A DNA stretch of 64,000 nucleotides from Rhodoferax ferrireducens (GCF_003347515.1 NZ_QEII01000275.1:1-64000), one strand, 5' to 3'; positions 26,341 to 36,944 are shown, numbered from the stretch's first letter. Program-made: numbers and translations. Notes: generated by a model from the sequence alone, not told the origin.

Positions 26341-28383
26341 ATGAACCGTCTCATTCCCATCATCTTGCTCAAAAATGGTCTGATCGTCCGCAGCCAACTG
26401 TTCACTGTTCATCAGAGCATTGGCAACCCGATGCACACCGTACGGCGCCTGTCCAACTGGAACGTGGACGAACTGATCCTTCTGGACATTTCCACGGAGG
26501 ACCGCCACGATCTGCGCCGCGATGACCTGCAGGTGCAATACAGCGATGCGACCTTGCTGGGCATACTGCCTGAGATTGCCAAGCTATGCTTCATGCCCCT
26601 GGCTGTCGGTGGCCGCATCCGGGATATCGAATCGATGCGCGAGCGATTCGCGCGGGGTGCAGACAAATGCGTCCTGAACTCTGAAGCCGTGCGCAACCCC
26701 GATCTCGTGCACCAAGCGTCTCGGGCCTTTGGTGCTCAAGCCATTGTGGTCAGCATCGATGCGCTGAGGCAAGCAGATGGCCGGCTGGAGGTTCATATCG
26801 ATGGCGGAAAGACACCCACAGGATTGGAGCCTGCTGCCTGGGCGCGGGAATGCGAACGGTTGGGTGCCGGGGAAATACTGATCAATTCAATCGACCGGGA
26901 CGGCAGCGGCATTGGATACGACCTCGAACTGGTCAAAGCGGTCTCCGACGCTGTCTCCATACCGGTCATTGCTTGCGGTGGCGTGGGGCGCTACGACGAC
27001 TTTGCGCCCGCAATACGCCAGGCAGGCGCCAGCGCTGCGGCAGCAGCCAATATCTTCAACTTCTATGAGCTGGCTTACCCAAACGCCAAGCAGACTTGCC
27101 TTTCCGCAGGCATCCACATGCGTCCCATCAGCCTGGAAAACAAGTGGTTTCCGCGCGAGCCACGCTATGACTTACAACAAGAGAAAGCGAAGCTTGATCA
27201 GCGCATGAAAAATGCCAGCGACCGTGTGTTCACAGCGGCCCTGGACCAACGCGAACGGAAAATGACATGGTGTACACAGTGCCTCTACCCTTCGCTCAGT
27301 GCGACACCGATGGAATACGACGCACATGGGCTCTGCATGGGATGCCAGATTGCCAACCTGAAGCGGGATTTCCCCGATTCCGAATGGACCCGCCGTCAAC
27401 ACGTCCTCAAAGATATCCTGGAACAGGCGCGATCCCAGGATGGCAGCCGCCACGACTGCGTGATTGGGGTTTCGGGAGGCAAGGACAGCTACTTTCAGAC
27501 GCACTACGTGAAGAATGTCCTGGGTTACAACCCGTTGTTGGTCACCTACTACGGCAACAACTTCACCCCTGAAGGCGAGCGCAATCTGCAACGTATGGCC
27601 GAGGTATTTGATGTCGATCACATCATCTACAAACCGGGTGTGGGTCTGCTGAAGAAGCTCAACCGGCTTGGCTTCAAGATCATGGGCGACATGAACTGGC
27701 ACGGCCACATGGGAATTTCCACGATCCCCATGAAGATCGCCGCACTGCACCAAATCCCATTGGTGATATGGGGTGAACATGGATATGCCGATCTATGCGG
27801 GCAGTTTTCGATGAACGATTTCGTCGAATGGTCCTACCGAAACCGCCTCGAACACTTTGGACGCGGCTACGAGTGGAACTACATGGTCGGTCACGAAGGT
27901 ATACGCCCCGCCGACATGGTCGCCTATCAATACCCGAGTGACCAGGAAATATTCGATCTGGGTCTCAAGGGCATTTACCTGTCGAATTTCGTTCCCTGGG
28001 ATGGCAATGCAAACAGCAAGCTCGCCAGTGAGTTGTACGGCTTCGAGACGGGGGATATTCCGTTCGAACGAACCTACCGCCGCGCATCCAACCTTGACGA
28101 CATGCACGAAAACGGGGCTCATGACTACCTGAAGTTCGTGAAGTTTGGCTACGGACGCTGCACAGATCACGCATCCAAGGACATTCGAAGCGGTGAAATG
28201 TCCCGTGAAAAGGGCATTGATCTGGTTCGGCGTTACGACCCGATCAAGTCCTCCGACATCAAGCGCTGGCTGGAATACGTGGGCATGAGCGAGCAAGAGT
28301 TCGACGCCATCGCTGACACTTTTCGCGACCCCCGTGTGTGGTGGTACGACGGCGGCTGGAAGAGACACCACATCAAATCCTGA
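26341..28383 (+). CDS. HisF-PseA/WbpG fusion: ammonia channel plus N-acetyl sugar amidotransferase
   Basis: This 680-residue protein joins two families. Residues 1-260 are a HisF-like TIM barrel (RLIPIILLKNGLIVRSQ, DELILLDISTED, PLAVGGRIRDIE, INSIDRDGSGIGYDLELV, VIACGGVG). Residues 308-680 are a WbpG/PseA-type N-acetyl sugar amidotransferase with a CxxC pair (WCTQCLYP, GLCMGCQ), the PP-loop VIGVSGGKDSYFQ (about 374) and GEHGYADLCGQF. A charged linker (about 262-307) has no stop codon. The internal ATG at 27262 could start a separate PseA-like chain. The enzyme should turn an acetamido group into acetamidino using ATP and ammonia from HisH. Confidence 0.88.
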   Translation: MNRLIPIILLKNGLIVRSQLFTVHQSIGNPMHTVRRLSNWNVDELILLDISTEDRHDLRRDDLQVQYSDATLLGILPEIAKLCFMPLAVGGRIRDIESMRERFARGADKCVLNSEAVRNPDLVHQASRAFGAQAIVVSIDALRQADGRLEVHIDGGKTPTGLEPAAWARECERLGAGEILINSIDRDGSGIGYDLELVKAVSDAVSIPVIACGGVGRYDDFAPAIRQAGASAAAAANIFNFYELAYPNAKQTCLSAGIHMRPISLENKWFPREPRYDLQQEKAKLDQRMKNASDRVFTAALDQRERKMTWCTQCLYPSLSATPMEYDAHGLCMGCQIANLKRDFPDSEWTRRQHVLKDILEQARSQDGSRHDCVIGVSGGKDSYFQTHYVKNVLGYNPLLVTYYGNNFTPEGERNLQRMAEVFDVDHIIYKPGVGLLKKLNRLGFKIMGDMNWHGHMGISTIPMKIAALHQIPLVIWGEHGYADLCGQFSMNDFVEWSYRNRLEHFGRGYEWNYMVGHEGIRPADMVAYQYPSDQEIFDLGLKGIYLSNFVPWDGNANSKLASELYGFETGDIPFERTYRRASNLDDMHENGAHDYLKFVKFGYGRCTDHASKDIRSGEMSREKGIDLVRRYDPIKSSDIKRWLEYVGMSEQEFDAIADTFRDPRVWWYDGGWKRHHIKS

Positions 28384-28440
28384 GCCTGGTCCAACCGCTC
28401 GCCCTGACCCACTTTCTGGAAAGTTCCAAAGAGATCGTCC

Positions 28441-29439
28441 ATGCTGAACAAATCCACCATCCTCATCACCGGCGGCACCGGCTCGTTTGGTCACACCTTC
28501 GTGCCCATGACGCTGGCGCGCTACAACCCGCGCAAACTCATCATCTACTCGCGCGACGAGATGAAGCAGTGGGAGATGTCCAAGCTGTTCCAGGGCGACG
28601 AACGCGTGCGCTTCTTCATCGGTGACGTGCGCGACCGCGAGCGCATGTACCGCGCGCTCGACGGCGTGGACTACGTGGTGCACGCCGCGGCCACCAAGAT
28701 CGTGCCCACGGCCGAGTACAACCCGTTTGAGTGCGTCAAGACCAATGTCACGGGCGCCATGAACCTGATCGATGCCTGCATCGACAAGAAAGTGAAGGGA
28801 GTCGTGGCCCTGTCCACCGACAAGGCCAGCAGCCCGGTCAACCTCTACGGCGCCACCAAACTGGTGTCGGACAAGCTGTTCGTGGCCGGTAACTCCTACG
28901 CTGGTATAGACGGGTGCAAGTTCTCGGTGGTGCGCTATGGCAATGTGATGGGCTCGCGCGGCTCGGTCATCCCGTTTTTCCTCACGCAAAAAGGCAAGGG
29001 CTCGTTGCCCGTCACCGACGACCGCATGACGCGCTTCATGATCACGCTGGAGCAGGGCGTGGAGCTGGTCTGGCACGCCTTTGAGGACATGGAAGGCGGC
29101 GAGATCTACGTGAAGAAGATCCCGTCGATGAAGGTGACCGACATTGCGCGTGCCGTAGATCCCGAGGCCACGCACGAGATCGTGGGCATCCGCCCCGGCG
29201 AGAAGCTGCACGAGCAGATGATCAGCGAGGAAGACGCGCACTACACCTTTGAATACCCCGAGCACTTCAAGATCCTGCCGGCCATCCACAGCTGGCACGA
29301 GGACTTCAAGCGCATCAAGGACGGCCAGCGTGTGCCCGAGGGCTTCACCTACGCCAGCGACAGCAACACCGAGTGGATGGACGTGCCGGCCCTGCAGGCC
29401 TGGATCGCCCAGCACCAGGACAAGATCGGTCGCATCTGA
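28441..29439 (+). CDS. pseB: UDP-N-acetylglucosamine 4,6-dehydratase (inverting)
   Basis: This 332-residue SDR enzyme has the nucleotide motif TGGTGSFG (residues 10-17) and the PseB/FlaA1 catalytic set in ALSTDKASSPVNLYGATKLV (Asp, Lys and Tyr at about 127-137). It also has VRYGNVMGSRGSVIPFF and a C-terminal PseB region (IRPGEKLHEQMISEEDA). It performs the first step to pseudaminic acid: 4,6-dehydration and C5 inversion of UDP-GlcNAc. The motif usually read as AALKQVPxAEYNPFE has ATKIVPTAEYNPFE here. GC content at third positions rises sharply from this gene on. It lies 57 bases after the amidotransferase and 14 before pseC. Confidence 0.95.
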   Translation: MLNKSTILITGGTGSFGHTFVPMTLARYNPRKLIIYSRDEMKQWEMSKLFQGDERVRFFIGDVRDRERMYRALDGVDYVVHAAATKIVPTAEYNPFECVKTNVTGAMNLIDACIDKKVKGVVALSTDKASSPVNLYGATKLVSDKLFVAGNSYAGIDGCKFSVVRYGNVMGSRGSVIPFFLTQKGKGSLPVTDDRMTRFMITLEQGVELVWHAFEDMEGGEIYVKKIPSMKVTDIARAVDPEATHEIVGIRPGEKLHEQMISEEDAHYTFEYPEHFKILPAIHSWHEDFKRIKDGQRVPEGFTYASDSNTEWMDVPALQAWIAQHQDKIGRI

Positions 29440-29453
29440 ACGTGTCCCGCTCC

Positions 29454-30635
29454 ATGGAATACATCCCCTACGCCACCCAGTCCATCAACGAGGACGATCT
29501 TGCCGCCGTGCGCGAGGTACTGACATCGGGCTGGCTGACCCAGGGTCCGGCCGTGCCGCGCTTCGAGCAGGCATTTGCTGCGCTGCAGGGCGTGGCGCAC
29601 GCCGTGGCGGTGTCCAACGCCACCGCCGGCCTGCACATCGCCTGTCTGGCACTGGGCGCAGGCCCGGGCAAGACCGTGTGGACCAGCCCGAACAGCTTCG
29701 TGGCCTCGTCCAACTGCGCGCTGTACTGCGGCGCCGGCGTGGACTTCGTGGACATCGACCCGGCCACGCGCAACATGAGCGGGAGCGCCCTGGCCGCAAA
29801 GCTGGAACAGGCCGAACGCGATGGCCAGCTGCCCGCCATCGTCATCCCGGTGCACTTCGCTGGCCTGGCCTGCGATCTGACACCGATGCGCGCGCTGGCC
29901 GACCGCTACGGTTTCAAGATCATTGAAGACGCCTCGCACGCCGTGGGCGCCAGCTACAACGGCCAGCCCATCGGCAGCCGCTACGCCGACGCCAGTGTGT
30001 TCAGCTTCCACCCGGTGAAGATCGTCACCACCGGCGAAGGCGGCATGGTCACCACACCGGACGCGGCGCTGGCCCGTCAACTGCAGCTGCTGCGCTCGCA
30101 CGGCATCAAGCGCGAACCCGGCGAGATGCAGCAGGCCAACGCCAGCACCGGCGCCTGGCACTACGAACAACACAGCCTGGGCTTCAACTACCGGCTCACC
30201 GACATCCAGGCCGCTCTGGGCTCTTCGCAGCTGCAACGCATCTCGGCCTTCCACGCGGCGCGCGAACGCGTGGCCGAGCGCTATGATCAGCTGCTCGCCG
30301 GTCTGCCGCTGCGCCTGCCGGCGCGCTTGCCAGGGCCCGGCGCCACAGCCCGCTCGTCCTGGCACCTGTACGTGGTGGAGATCGTGCCCGGCCCCGGCGT
30401 GGCTGAACGCGCCACCGTGTTCGCCCGCCTGCGCGAGGCCGGCATCGGCGTGAACGTGCACTACATGCCCATTCCCCTGCAGCCCTACTACCGGGCGCTC
30501 GGCTTCCGCCCGGGCCAGTTTCCGGCTGCCGAGGCCTATGCGGCGCAAGCGCTGTCGATCCCGATCTACCCGATGCTGACGGATGCGATGCAGGACCGTG
30601 TGATCGCTACGCTGACCCAGGCCCTGCGAGCATGA
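29454..30635 (+). CDS. pseC: UDP-4-amino-4,6-dideoxy-N-acetyl-beta-L-altrosamine transaminase
   Basis: This 393-residue PLP-dependent DegT/DnrJ/EryC1 aminotransferase has ATAGLHIACLALGAGPG, the aspartate contact EDASHAVGASYNG, and FSFHPVKIVTTGEGGMVTT, which contains the Schiff-base lysine. It then has NYRLTDIQAALG. It aminates C4 of the PseB product using glutamate. ATG 29454 was chosen (MEYIPYATQSINEDD fits PseC); GTG 29442 is an alternative. Its stop overlaps pseF by four bases. Confidence 0.94.
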   Translation: MEYIPYATQSINEDDLAAVREVLTSGWLTQGPAVPRFEQAFAALQGVAHAVAVSNATAGLHIACLALGAGPGKTVWTSPNSFVASSNCALYCGAGVDFVDIDPATRNMSGSALAAKLEQAERDGQLPAIVIPVHFAGLACDLTPMRALADRYGFKIIEDASHAVGASYNGQPIGSRYADASVFSFHPVKIVTTGEGGMVTTPDAALARQLQLLRSHGIKREPGEMQQANASTGAWHYEQHSLGFNYRLTDIQAALGSSQLQRISAFHAARERVAERYDQLLAGLPLRLPARLPGPGATARSSWHLYVVEIVPGPGVAERATVFARLREAGIGVNVHYMPIPLQPYYRALGFRPGQFPAAEAYAAQALSIPIYPMLTDAMQDRVIATLTQALRA

Positions 30636-31387
30636 CCACGCTGCTCATCGTCCAGGCGCGCATGACCTCGACCCGGCTGCCGGGCAAGGTGCTGTTGCCG
30701 CTGGCAGGCGCTCCCATGTTCACGCGGCTGGTTCAGCGTCTGCGCCGGGTGCGGCGCGCCGACGGCATCGTCATCGCGACCACCACCAACGCCACCGATC
30801 ACCCGATCGCCGCGCTGTGCGACACGCTGGGCGTGCCCTGCCATCGCGGCAGCGAACACGACGTGCTCTCGCGCTACGCCGATGCGACACGCCTGCATGG
30901 TGCGGATGTAGTGGTGCGCATCACGGCCGACTGCCCGCTGATCGACGCGGCGCTGATCGACGAGGTGATCGCGGTCTATGCCGAAGGAGGCAGCGACTAC
31001 GTCTCCAACATGCTGCCCCCCACCTGGCCGTATGGCATGGCGGTCGAGGTGTTCAGCGCCGCCGCGCTGCAGCAGGCCCATGCCGAGGCCACGCAGGCCG
31101 CCGAGCGCGAGCACGTCACGCCATTCATCTACTGGCATCCCGACCGCTACCGACTGCGCAACGTCGAAAGCCCGGTGGACCTCAGCCACCACCGCTGGAC
31201 AGTGGACACGCCCGAGGACTACGAACTGGTGCGGCGCCTGTTCGAGACGCTCCACCCCATCAACCCCGAATTCACTCTGGCGGACATCCTGACCCTGCTG
31301 GACACTCATCCCGACTGGATGACCCTCAACCAGCATGTGGAGCAGAAACCGGCCACCGAATCACAGACCAAGGAGCCCACCCCATGA
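30632..31387 (+). CDS. pseF: Cytidylyltransferase, CMP-pseudaminic acid synthetase (SpsF/PseF type)
   Basis: This 251-residue nucleotidyltransferase starts LLIVQARMTSTRLPGKVLLP (signature GxxxSxRLPGK-like). It has the acidic metal site in VVRITADCPLIDAALIDEVI and a C-terminal WTVDTPEDYELVRRLFE. The SpsF-like group is the usual CMP-Pse synthetase in pse operons, activating the sugar for transfer. It overlaps pseC and the methylase by four bases each, so all three should be translated together. The last 20 residues are a polar tail that is probably disordered. Confidence 0.88.
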   Translation: MTTLLIVQARMTSTRLPGKVLLPLAGAPMFTRLVQRLRRVRRADGIVIATTTNATDHPIAALCDTLGVPCHRGSEHDVLSRYADATRLHGADVVVRITADCPLIDAALIDEVIAVYAEGGSDYVSNMLPPTWPYGMAVEVFSAAALQQAHAEATQAAEREHVTPFIYWHPDRYRLRNVESPVDLSHHRWTVDTPEDYELVRRLFETLHPINPEFTLADILTLLDTHPDWMTLNQHVEQKPATESQTKEPTP

Positions 31388-32007
31388 CCTTCAAGACCGA
31401 ACAGGAAGCCTTCTGGGCCGGCGATTTCGGCACCGAGTACATCCAGCGCAACCAGGGCGATGCCCTGCTCGCATCCAACCTCGACTTCTTCACCAAGGCC
31501 CTGCGCGGCGCGCGCGGCATCAAGAGTTGCATCGAGTTCGGCGCCAACATCGGCATGAACCTCAAGGCGCTGAACCTGCTGCGTCCCGGCATCGACGCGC
31601 ACGCCATAGAGATCAACGCAGAGGCCGCGAAACAGCTGGGCACGGTGATCCTGCCTTCGAACGTCTACAACAGCTCCATCCTTGACTTTGCGCCCGCGCG
31701 CCAGTGGGACCTGACCTTCATCAAGGGCGTGCTCATCCACATCAACCCCGAGGTGCTGCCGCAGGTGTATGACACGCTGGTCGCCAGCACCCGCCGCTAC
31801 CTGATGGTGGGCGAGTACTACAACCCGGCGCCGGTGGCCATTCCCTACCGCGGCCACAGCGACCGCCTGTTCAAGCGCGATTTCGCGGGCGAGATCATGG
31901 ACCGCCACCCGCAGCTGCAACTGGTGGACTACGGCTTCGCCTACCGCCGCGACCCCAACTTCCCGCAAGACGACATCACCTGGTTCCTGATGGAAAAGCT
32001 GGAGTGA
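31384..32007 (+). CDS. Pseudaminic acid biosynthesis-associated methylase
   Basis: This 207-residue class I methyltransferase has motif I CIEFGANIGMNLKALNLL (about 43-60). It then has DLTFIKGVLIHINPEVLPQV and GEYYNPAPVAIPYRGHSDRL, which is characteristic of the small methylase found only in pse loci (FGANIG, KGVLIHINP, YYNPxPVxIxYRGH). Its methyl acceptor is unproven; a methylated pseudaminic acid or intermediate is likely. It is embedded between pseF and pseG with a four-base overlap and a one-base gap. Confidence 0.9.
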   Translation: MTFKTEQEAFWAGDFGTEYIQRNQGDALLASNLDFFTKALRGARGIKSCIEFGANIGMNLKALNLLRPGIDAHAIEINAEAAKQLGTVILPSNVYNSSILDFAPARQWDLTFIKGVLIHINPEVLPQVYDTLVASTRRYLMVGEYYNPAPVAIPYRGHSDRLFKRDFAGEIMDRHPQLQLVDYGFAYRRDPNFPQDDITWFLMEKLE

Positions 32008-32008
32008 C

Positions 32009-33541
32009 ATGAAACTTGTGGCGATCCGGGTCGATGCCTCGGCGACCATCGGCACCGGTCATCTCAAGCGCTGCCTGTCGCTGGCGCAGGCCCTGATCGA
32101 ACAAGGCGCGCAGGTCAGCCTGATCGCACGCGCGCTTGACGGTGTGGCGGCACAGGTGCTGCGAGACGCGCCCTGCCCGGTGCGCTGGTTGCCTGCGCCC
32201 AGCGGCGACGTCCCGACCGACAGCACCTCCACGCCACACGCCGCGTGGGCCGGCGTGTCGTGGACGCAAGACGCCGACGACACCGCAAACGCCTTGAGAA
32301 CCGAGCGACCCGACTGGCTGGTGGTGGACCACTACGCCTTCGACGTGCGCTGGCACGACGCCCTGCGCGCATCGCAGGACTGCCGCCTGCTGGTGATCGA
32401 CGACACAGCGGACCGGGCACTGGCCCCGGACGCGCTGCTGGACCACAACTGGGCGCCCGACCACCGGACCAAGTACGCTGGCCGGCTGGCACGCGAACCC
32501 CATTGGCTGGCCGGCCCGCGCTACGCCCTGCTCTCGCCCGCCTACCGAAACGCGCCGCGCTACGCCTTCCAGCCAGAGGTGCGCAGCATCGGCATCTTCA
32601 TGGGCGGCACCGATCCCGATGGCATCTCGGCGCGGGTGCTGGTGGCCTGCCGTTCGGCCGACTTTTCCGGTCTGGTGGAGGTCGTGTCCACATCGGCCAA
32701 TCCGCATCTGAGCGCCTTGCGAGATGCCTGCACTGGCGCCGGCCACGCCACACTCACCCTCGATCAAACCGACCTCGTCGCTTTCTTTACCCGCCACGAC
32801 CTGCAGATCGGTGCCGGCGGTGGCGCCACCTGGGAACGCTGCAGCATCGGCGCGCCCACCCTCGCGATCGCGGTGGCCACCAACCAGTCGGCCGTGGTGC
32901 CCGGCCTGGCATCGCTCGGCGCGGTGTGCGCCGCCACGGAGGCGACCCTGACGAGCACGCTGCGCGAACTGATCCAGAACCCCATGGCACGGCAAGCCCT
33001 GGCCACCCGGGCCGCCACCCTGGTCGATGGCCGCGGTGCCCAGCGCGTGGCCCTGCACCTGCTACGCGACACACTGCGGCTCCGGCCCGCCACGCTGGCC
33101 GATGCGCAGCTGCTGCATGCGTGGCGCAACCATCCATCTGTGCGTGCGGTCTCGGGCAACAGCGAGCCAATCTCTTTCAAAAGCCATCACAGCTGGATGC
33201 GGCGCGTGCTCCAGTCGCCAGACCGCAGGCTGTTGATCGCCCAGGTGGGTGCTCTGCCCGTGGGCAGCATCCGCTTCGACCAGTTGGAGACGGGTCACCT
33301 TGAGGTCTCGCTCTACACCGATCCGCAACTGCAAGGCCTGAGTCTCGGCCCGCGCCTGCTGCTCGCCGGCGAACGGCAAATGCACCACAGCCTGCAGGCG
33401 CCGTTCACGGTCGATGCCACTGTGGTCGCTGGCAACACCGCGTCACAACAACTCTTCGAAGGCAGCGGTTACCATGGTGGACCGCTGCTCTATTGCAAAA
33501 CCATTGGGCCCTTGCCCGACGAACCGACCGCCATACCATGA
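32009..33541 (+). CDS. pseG: PseG-PseH fusion: UDP-sugar hydrolase plus N-acetyltransferase
   Basis: This is a 510-residue protein. Residues 1-345 are PseG: AIRVDASATIGTGHLKRCLS at the start with the catalytic His of the GxGHxxR loop, a central DHYAFDVRWHD, and IGAGGGATWERCSIGAPTLA. PseG removes UDP from the diacetamido sugar. Residues about 356-505 are a GNAT acetyltransferase (LRPATLADAQLLHAWRNHPS, GLSLGPRLLLAGE), matching PseH, which acetylates the 4-amino group one step earlier. Fusion would keep successive steps on one chain. The stop overlaps pseI by four bases. Confidence 0.92.
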   Translation: MKLVAIRVDASATIGTGHLKRCLSLAQALIEQGAQVSLIARALDGVAAQVLRDAPCPVRWLPAPSGDVPTDSTSTPHAAWAGVSWTQDADDTANALRTERPDWLVVDHYAFDVRWHDALRASQDCRLLVIDDTADRALAPDALLDHNWAPDHRTKYAGRLAREPHWLAGPRYALLSPAYRNAPRYAFQPEVRSIGIFMGGTDPDGISARVLVACRSADFSGLVEVVSTSANPHLSALRDACTGAGHATLTLDQTDLVAFFTRHDLQIGAGGGATWERCSIGAPTLAIAVATNQSAVVPGLASLGAVCAATEATLTSTLRELIQNPMARQALATRAATLVDGRGAQRVALHLLRDTLRLRPATLADAQLLHAWRNHPSVRAVSGNSEPISFKSHHSWMRRVLQSPDRRLLIAQVGALPVGSIRFDQLETGHLEVSLYTDPQLQGLSLGPRLLLAGERQMHHSLQAPFTVDATVVAGNTASQQLFEGSGYHGGPLLYCKTIGPLPDEPTAIP

Positions 33542-34576
33542 AGATCCTCGACCGCGAGATTGGCCCCGGACACCGCCCCTACCTGATCGCCGAAATGTCG
33601 GGCAACCACAACCGGTCGCTGGAGCGCGCGCTGGCTATCGTGGACGCGGCCGCCGCACACGGTGCCGACGCGATCAAACTGCAGACCTACACCGCCGACA
33701 CCATGACGCTCAATGTGCGCATGCCCGGCTTTGTGATCGACGACCCCAAGAGCCTGTGGGCCGGTCGCCAACTCTACGAACTTTACGAAGACGCGCACAC
33801 GCCTTGGGCATGGCACGCGCCTATCATGGAACGCGCGGCCTCGCACGGCGTGCACTGCTTCAGCACCCCGTTCGACTTCAGCTCGGTGGACTTCCTCGAA
33901 TCGCTGGACGTCCCGGCCTACAAGATCGCCTCGTTCGAAAACACCGACCTGCCCTTGATCCGCCGCGTGGCCGCCACCGGCAAGCCCCTGATCATGTCCA
34001 CCGGCATGGCCACGGCGGGCGAGATCGACGAAGCCGTACGCGCCGCGCGAGACGCCGGCTGCCAAGACTTGGTCCTGCTCAAGTGCACCAGCACCTACCC
34101 AGCCACAGCGGACAACACGAATATCTCGACCATCCCGCACATGCGCACGCTGTTCGGCTGCGAGGTGGGTCTGTCGGACCACACCTTGGGCTGTGGCGTG
34201 TCGGTCACGGCCACTGCCCTAGGCGCGACGGTGATCGAAAAACACTTCACCCTGCGCCGCGCCGATGGTGGAGTAGATTCGAGCTTTTCTATGGAGCCTC
34301 ACGAATTTCTTCAGCTACGCGAAGAAACTGAGCGGGCGTGGCTGGCCCTTGGACAGGTGAGCTATGGTCCGACGCAGGCAGAAATGAAGTCGCTAGCATT
34401 CCGTCGCTCTCTTTACATTGCTGCAGACCTTAAATCGGGGGACGTTCTTACACGTGAGAATCTGAGATGCGTACGGCCAGGATTTGGTCTTGCGCCGAAA
34501 CATTTGGACACTCTATTGGGCTTGCGGGTAAGTCAAGATGTGAAGAGCGGCACACCCATGAAATGGGAGCTACTGG

Positions 34577-34590
<14 letters not shown>
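33538..34590 (+). CDS. pseI: Pseudaminic acid synthase
   Basis: This 350-residue protein has a NeuB-type TIM barrel (residues 1-275: RPYLIAEMSGNHNRSLERAL, DAIKLQTYTADTMTLN, STPFDFSSVDFLE, KCTSTYPA, GLSDHTLG, VIEKHFTLRR) and a C-terminal antifreeze-like SAF domain (about 290-350). It condenses the 2,4-diacetamido sugar with phosphoenolpyruvate, giving pseudaminic acid. From about base 34265 onward codon use shifts to lower GC at third positions. The last 110 codons may therefore come from another allele, close to a deletion scar downstream. It ends the operon. Confidence 0.94.
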
Positions 34591-35147
<557 letters not shown>

Positions 35148-35187
35148 TTATCGGGGCTGTCCCCACCTGCATGCCGAATTTAACTAT

Positions 35188-36912
35188 TCAGTTAGCCGGC
35201 TCGTCTGGAAATGGTGTTTTCACCAGTTGTGGGTACTTGCCTTGCGTCAGTTTTCCCCAATTTTTCTTGGCATTGACGCATGATTTCTCTATGTCCATGC
35301 TGCAAAGTTTTCGCAACGCTATGCCTGCTTCAGCCGAATGCCCATTGAGCGCCAGTGCCAGGGCATAGCGGTAAAACGAAGATGGATAGCCATAGCGCTC
35401 TGATATGTGCCGCATCCACTCCAACTGTGATTCCGACATGCCCGGTGCTGCCTCGGTTCGAGCGAACCGAATCAACTCGCTAATCTGTGTGAGTAACAGA
35501 GGTGTCGGTGGCGGTAGCGGCGCTGGATTCACGAGCCCCACCTCTGCATAGCGCATTTGTCGCCACTCCTCCTCCCACGCAGGATATTCGAATGCCACCG
35601 TGGCAAAAATTAGGAACGAAGCTGCCGCAAATGTCTTCAAGACAAGGCGTACCAATCCGGGTGGCAATTTTGCGCATTGCTGATCCAGGGGCGACGGATG
35701 CACTGCGGACAAAGTACCCATTAGGAAGCCGACCGGCAACAGAAAAAATGCATATTTCAACGGATATTCCAACATGGCATGACTGAACACAAATCCTATG
35801 CCTATCAATATGGACCAAGACAATGGGTCCCGGCATCGCCTTATCTGCCAAACGCACCATGCGACCAAGCTGCCGCCGGCTATTAGCCCGACCGGCACGC
35901 CATTTTGCAAAACAAGATCCAGGAAAAGGTTGTGCGCGCTGTCATAAAACCCGTGCGTCGCAGGATGGTCTAAGGCAACCACGTTTGAGGCTATGCCAAC
36001 TTGGCCCCATCCGTACCCGACCCAGGGAGCACGTACCGTGGCATCGAGCATCGCTTGCCAAAACTCCAGTCGCATGCCCGGCGTCTCCATCCGAACAAGC
36101 GCCGACGCGCTGTCAGGCCCCAACAGAAGGACTTTGTTTAACGCAGGCCAAAGTAGAGACAGCCCAACATAATACAGACTCAACCCGAAAACTACGACAG
36201 GGCTGGTCCGCAGGCCGCAACGCTTGCGCAGCAAACCGTAGGCTAGGCAAAACCATACCAGGGACAGCAAGACTGAACGCGATCCAGTCATGACGAGGCC
36301 AGATATAAGCAGTAGCGCTGCCAATACGCCTGGCCAGGCACGCAGACATCGCGACTCAAACAAAAAAATCAGCCCGGCGATACCAAGCAGAAGTAGGGTT
36401 GCAAGCTGATTGGGCTGCGCCAAATTCGCGAAAGGCCGTGCCCCCGGCGGCATGTCGACGATGGAAAGACCGAGCAAGCCCAAGTCCAGCCACTGATGGA
36501 TAGCTAAAGCCGCCGACACCAGCGCAGACAACACCAACGCAGCCCACCAACCGTCCAGTACCTTCAGCGGCGTTGAAATTTGCGCCGTTCCCAGGACAAC
36601 GCGTGTCCCAGCCAGTGCCGCCAGACCAAACCCTGCAAGATACAGCCACGCCAACCAAGCGTCTCCTGAAAAATAGATTTGCCCGAAAGCAAATTGCCCA
36701 AGCGGAATAACGGAGAAGGCCAGAGCTGCCCAAACGACAGCGGGCATGGCGCCAGCGCGCAACGCAGCCCAAATCATGACGGGTGCGAAAGCCAGTGCAG
36801 CCGCTAACTCCCCATGAAAACTAAGCCACGGTGAATAGTGATTTGGCAGGAGATAACAAATTCCCAAGACGACCGCACACCACAATACTACTCTTGCGCT
36901 CACGTATAGCAC
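35188..36912 (-). CDS. PglL/TfpO-like O-oligosaccharyltransferase beside the pilin gene
   Basis: This 574-residue protein has about 12 membrane helices and the Wzy_C loop. It carries the PglL pattern PPGARPFANLAQPNQLATLL (about residue 155), GYGWGQVGIA, DSAHNLFLDLVLQNGVPVGL and a soluble helical C-terminal domain from about 430 ending in a Cys-containing tail. The start is GTG at 36912. It lies downstream of pilA on the same strand, separated by a terminator, the usual place of pilin glycosylation ligases (tfpO/pglL). It is a paralogue of the ligase at 16857-18386. It may attach the pseudaminic-acid glycan to pilin. Confidence 0.82.
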   Translation of the reverse strand: MLYVSARVVLWCAVVLGICYLLPNHYSPWLSFHGELAAALAFAPVMIWAALRAGAMPAVVWAALAFSVIPLGQFAFGQIYFSGDAWLAWLYLAGFGLAALAGTRVVLGTAQISTPLKVLDGWWAALVLSALVSAALAIHQWLDLGLLGLSIVDMPPGARPFANLAQPNQLATLLLLGIAGLIFLFESRCLRAWPGVLAALLLISGLVMTGSRSVLLSLVWFCLAYGLLRKRCGLRTSPVVVFGLSLYYVGLSLLWPALNKVLLLGPDSASALVRMETPGMRLEFWQAMLDATVRAPWVGYGWGQVGIASNVVALDHPATHGFYDSAHNLFLDLVLQNGVPVGLIAGGSLVAWCVWQIRRCRDPLSWSILIGIGFVFSHAMLEYPLKYAFFLLPVGFLMGTLSAVHPSPLDQQCAKLPPGLVRLVLKTFAAASFLIFATVAFEYPAWEEEWRQMRYAEVGLVNPAPLPPPTPLLLTQISELIRFARTEAAPGMSESQLEWMRHISERYGYPSSFYRYALALALNGHSAEAGIALRKLCSMDIEKSCVNAKKNWGKLTQGKYPQLVKTPFPDEPAN

Positions 36913-36944
36913 CTTAAACAGATTTCATTTCACAACTGCAGAAT

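Noticed and set aside
27793..29415. 540-residue minus-strand open frame across the PseA part and pseB
   Set aside because: It spans two well-supported genes on the other strand and has shadow composition.
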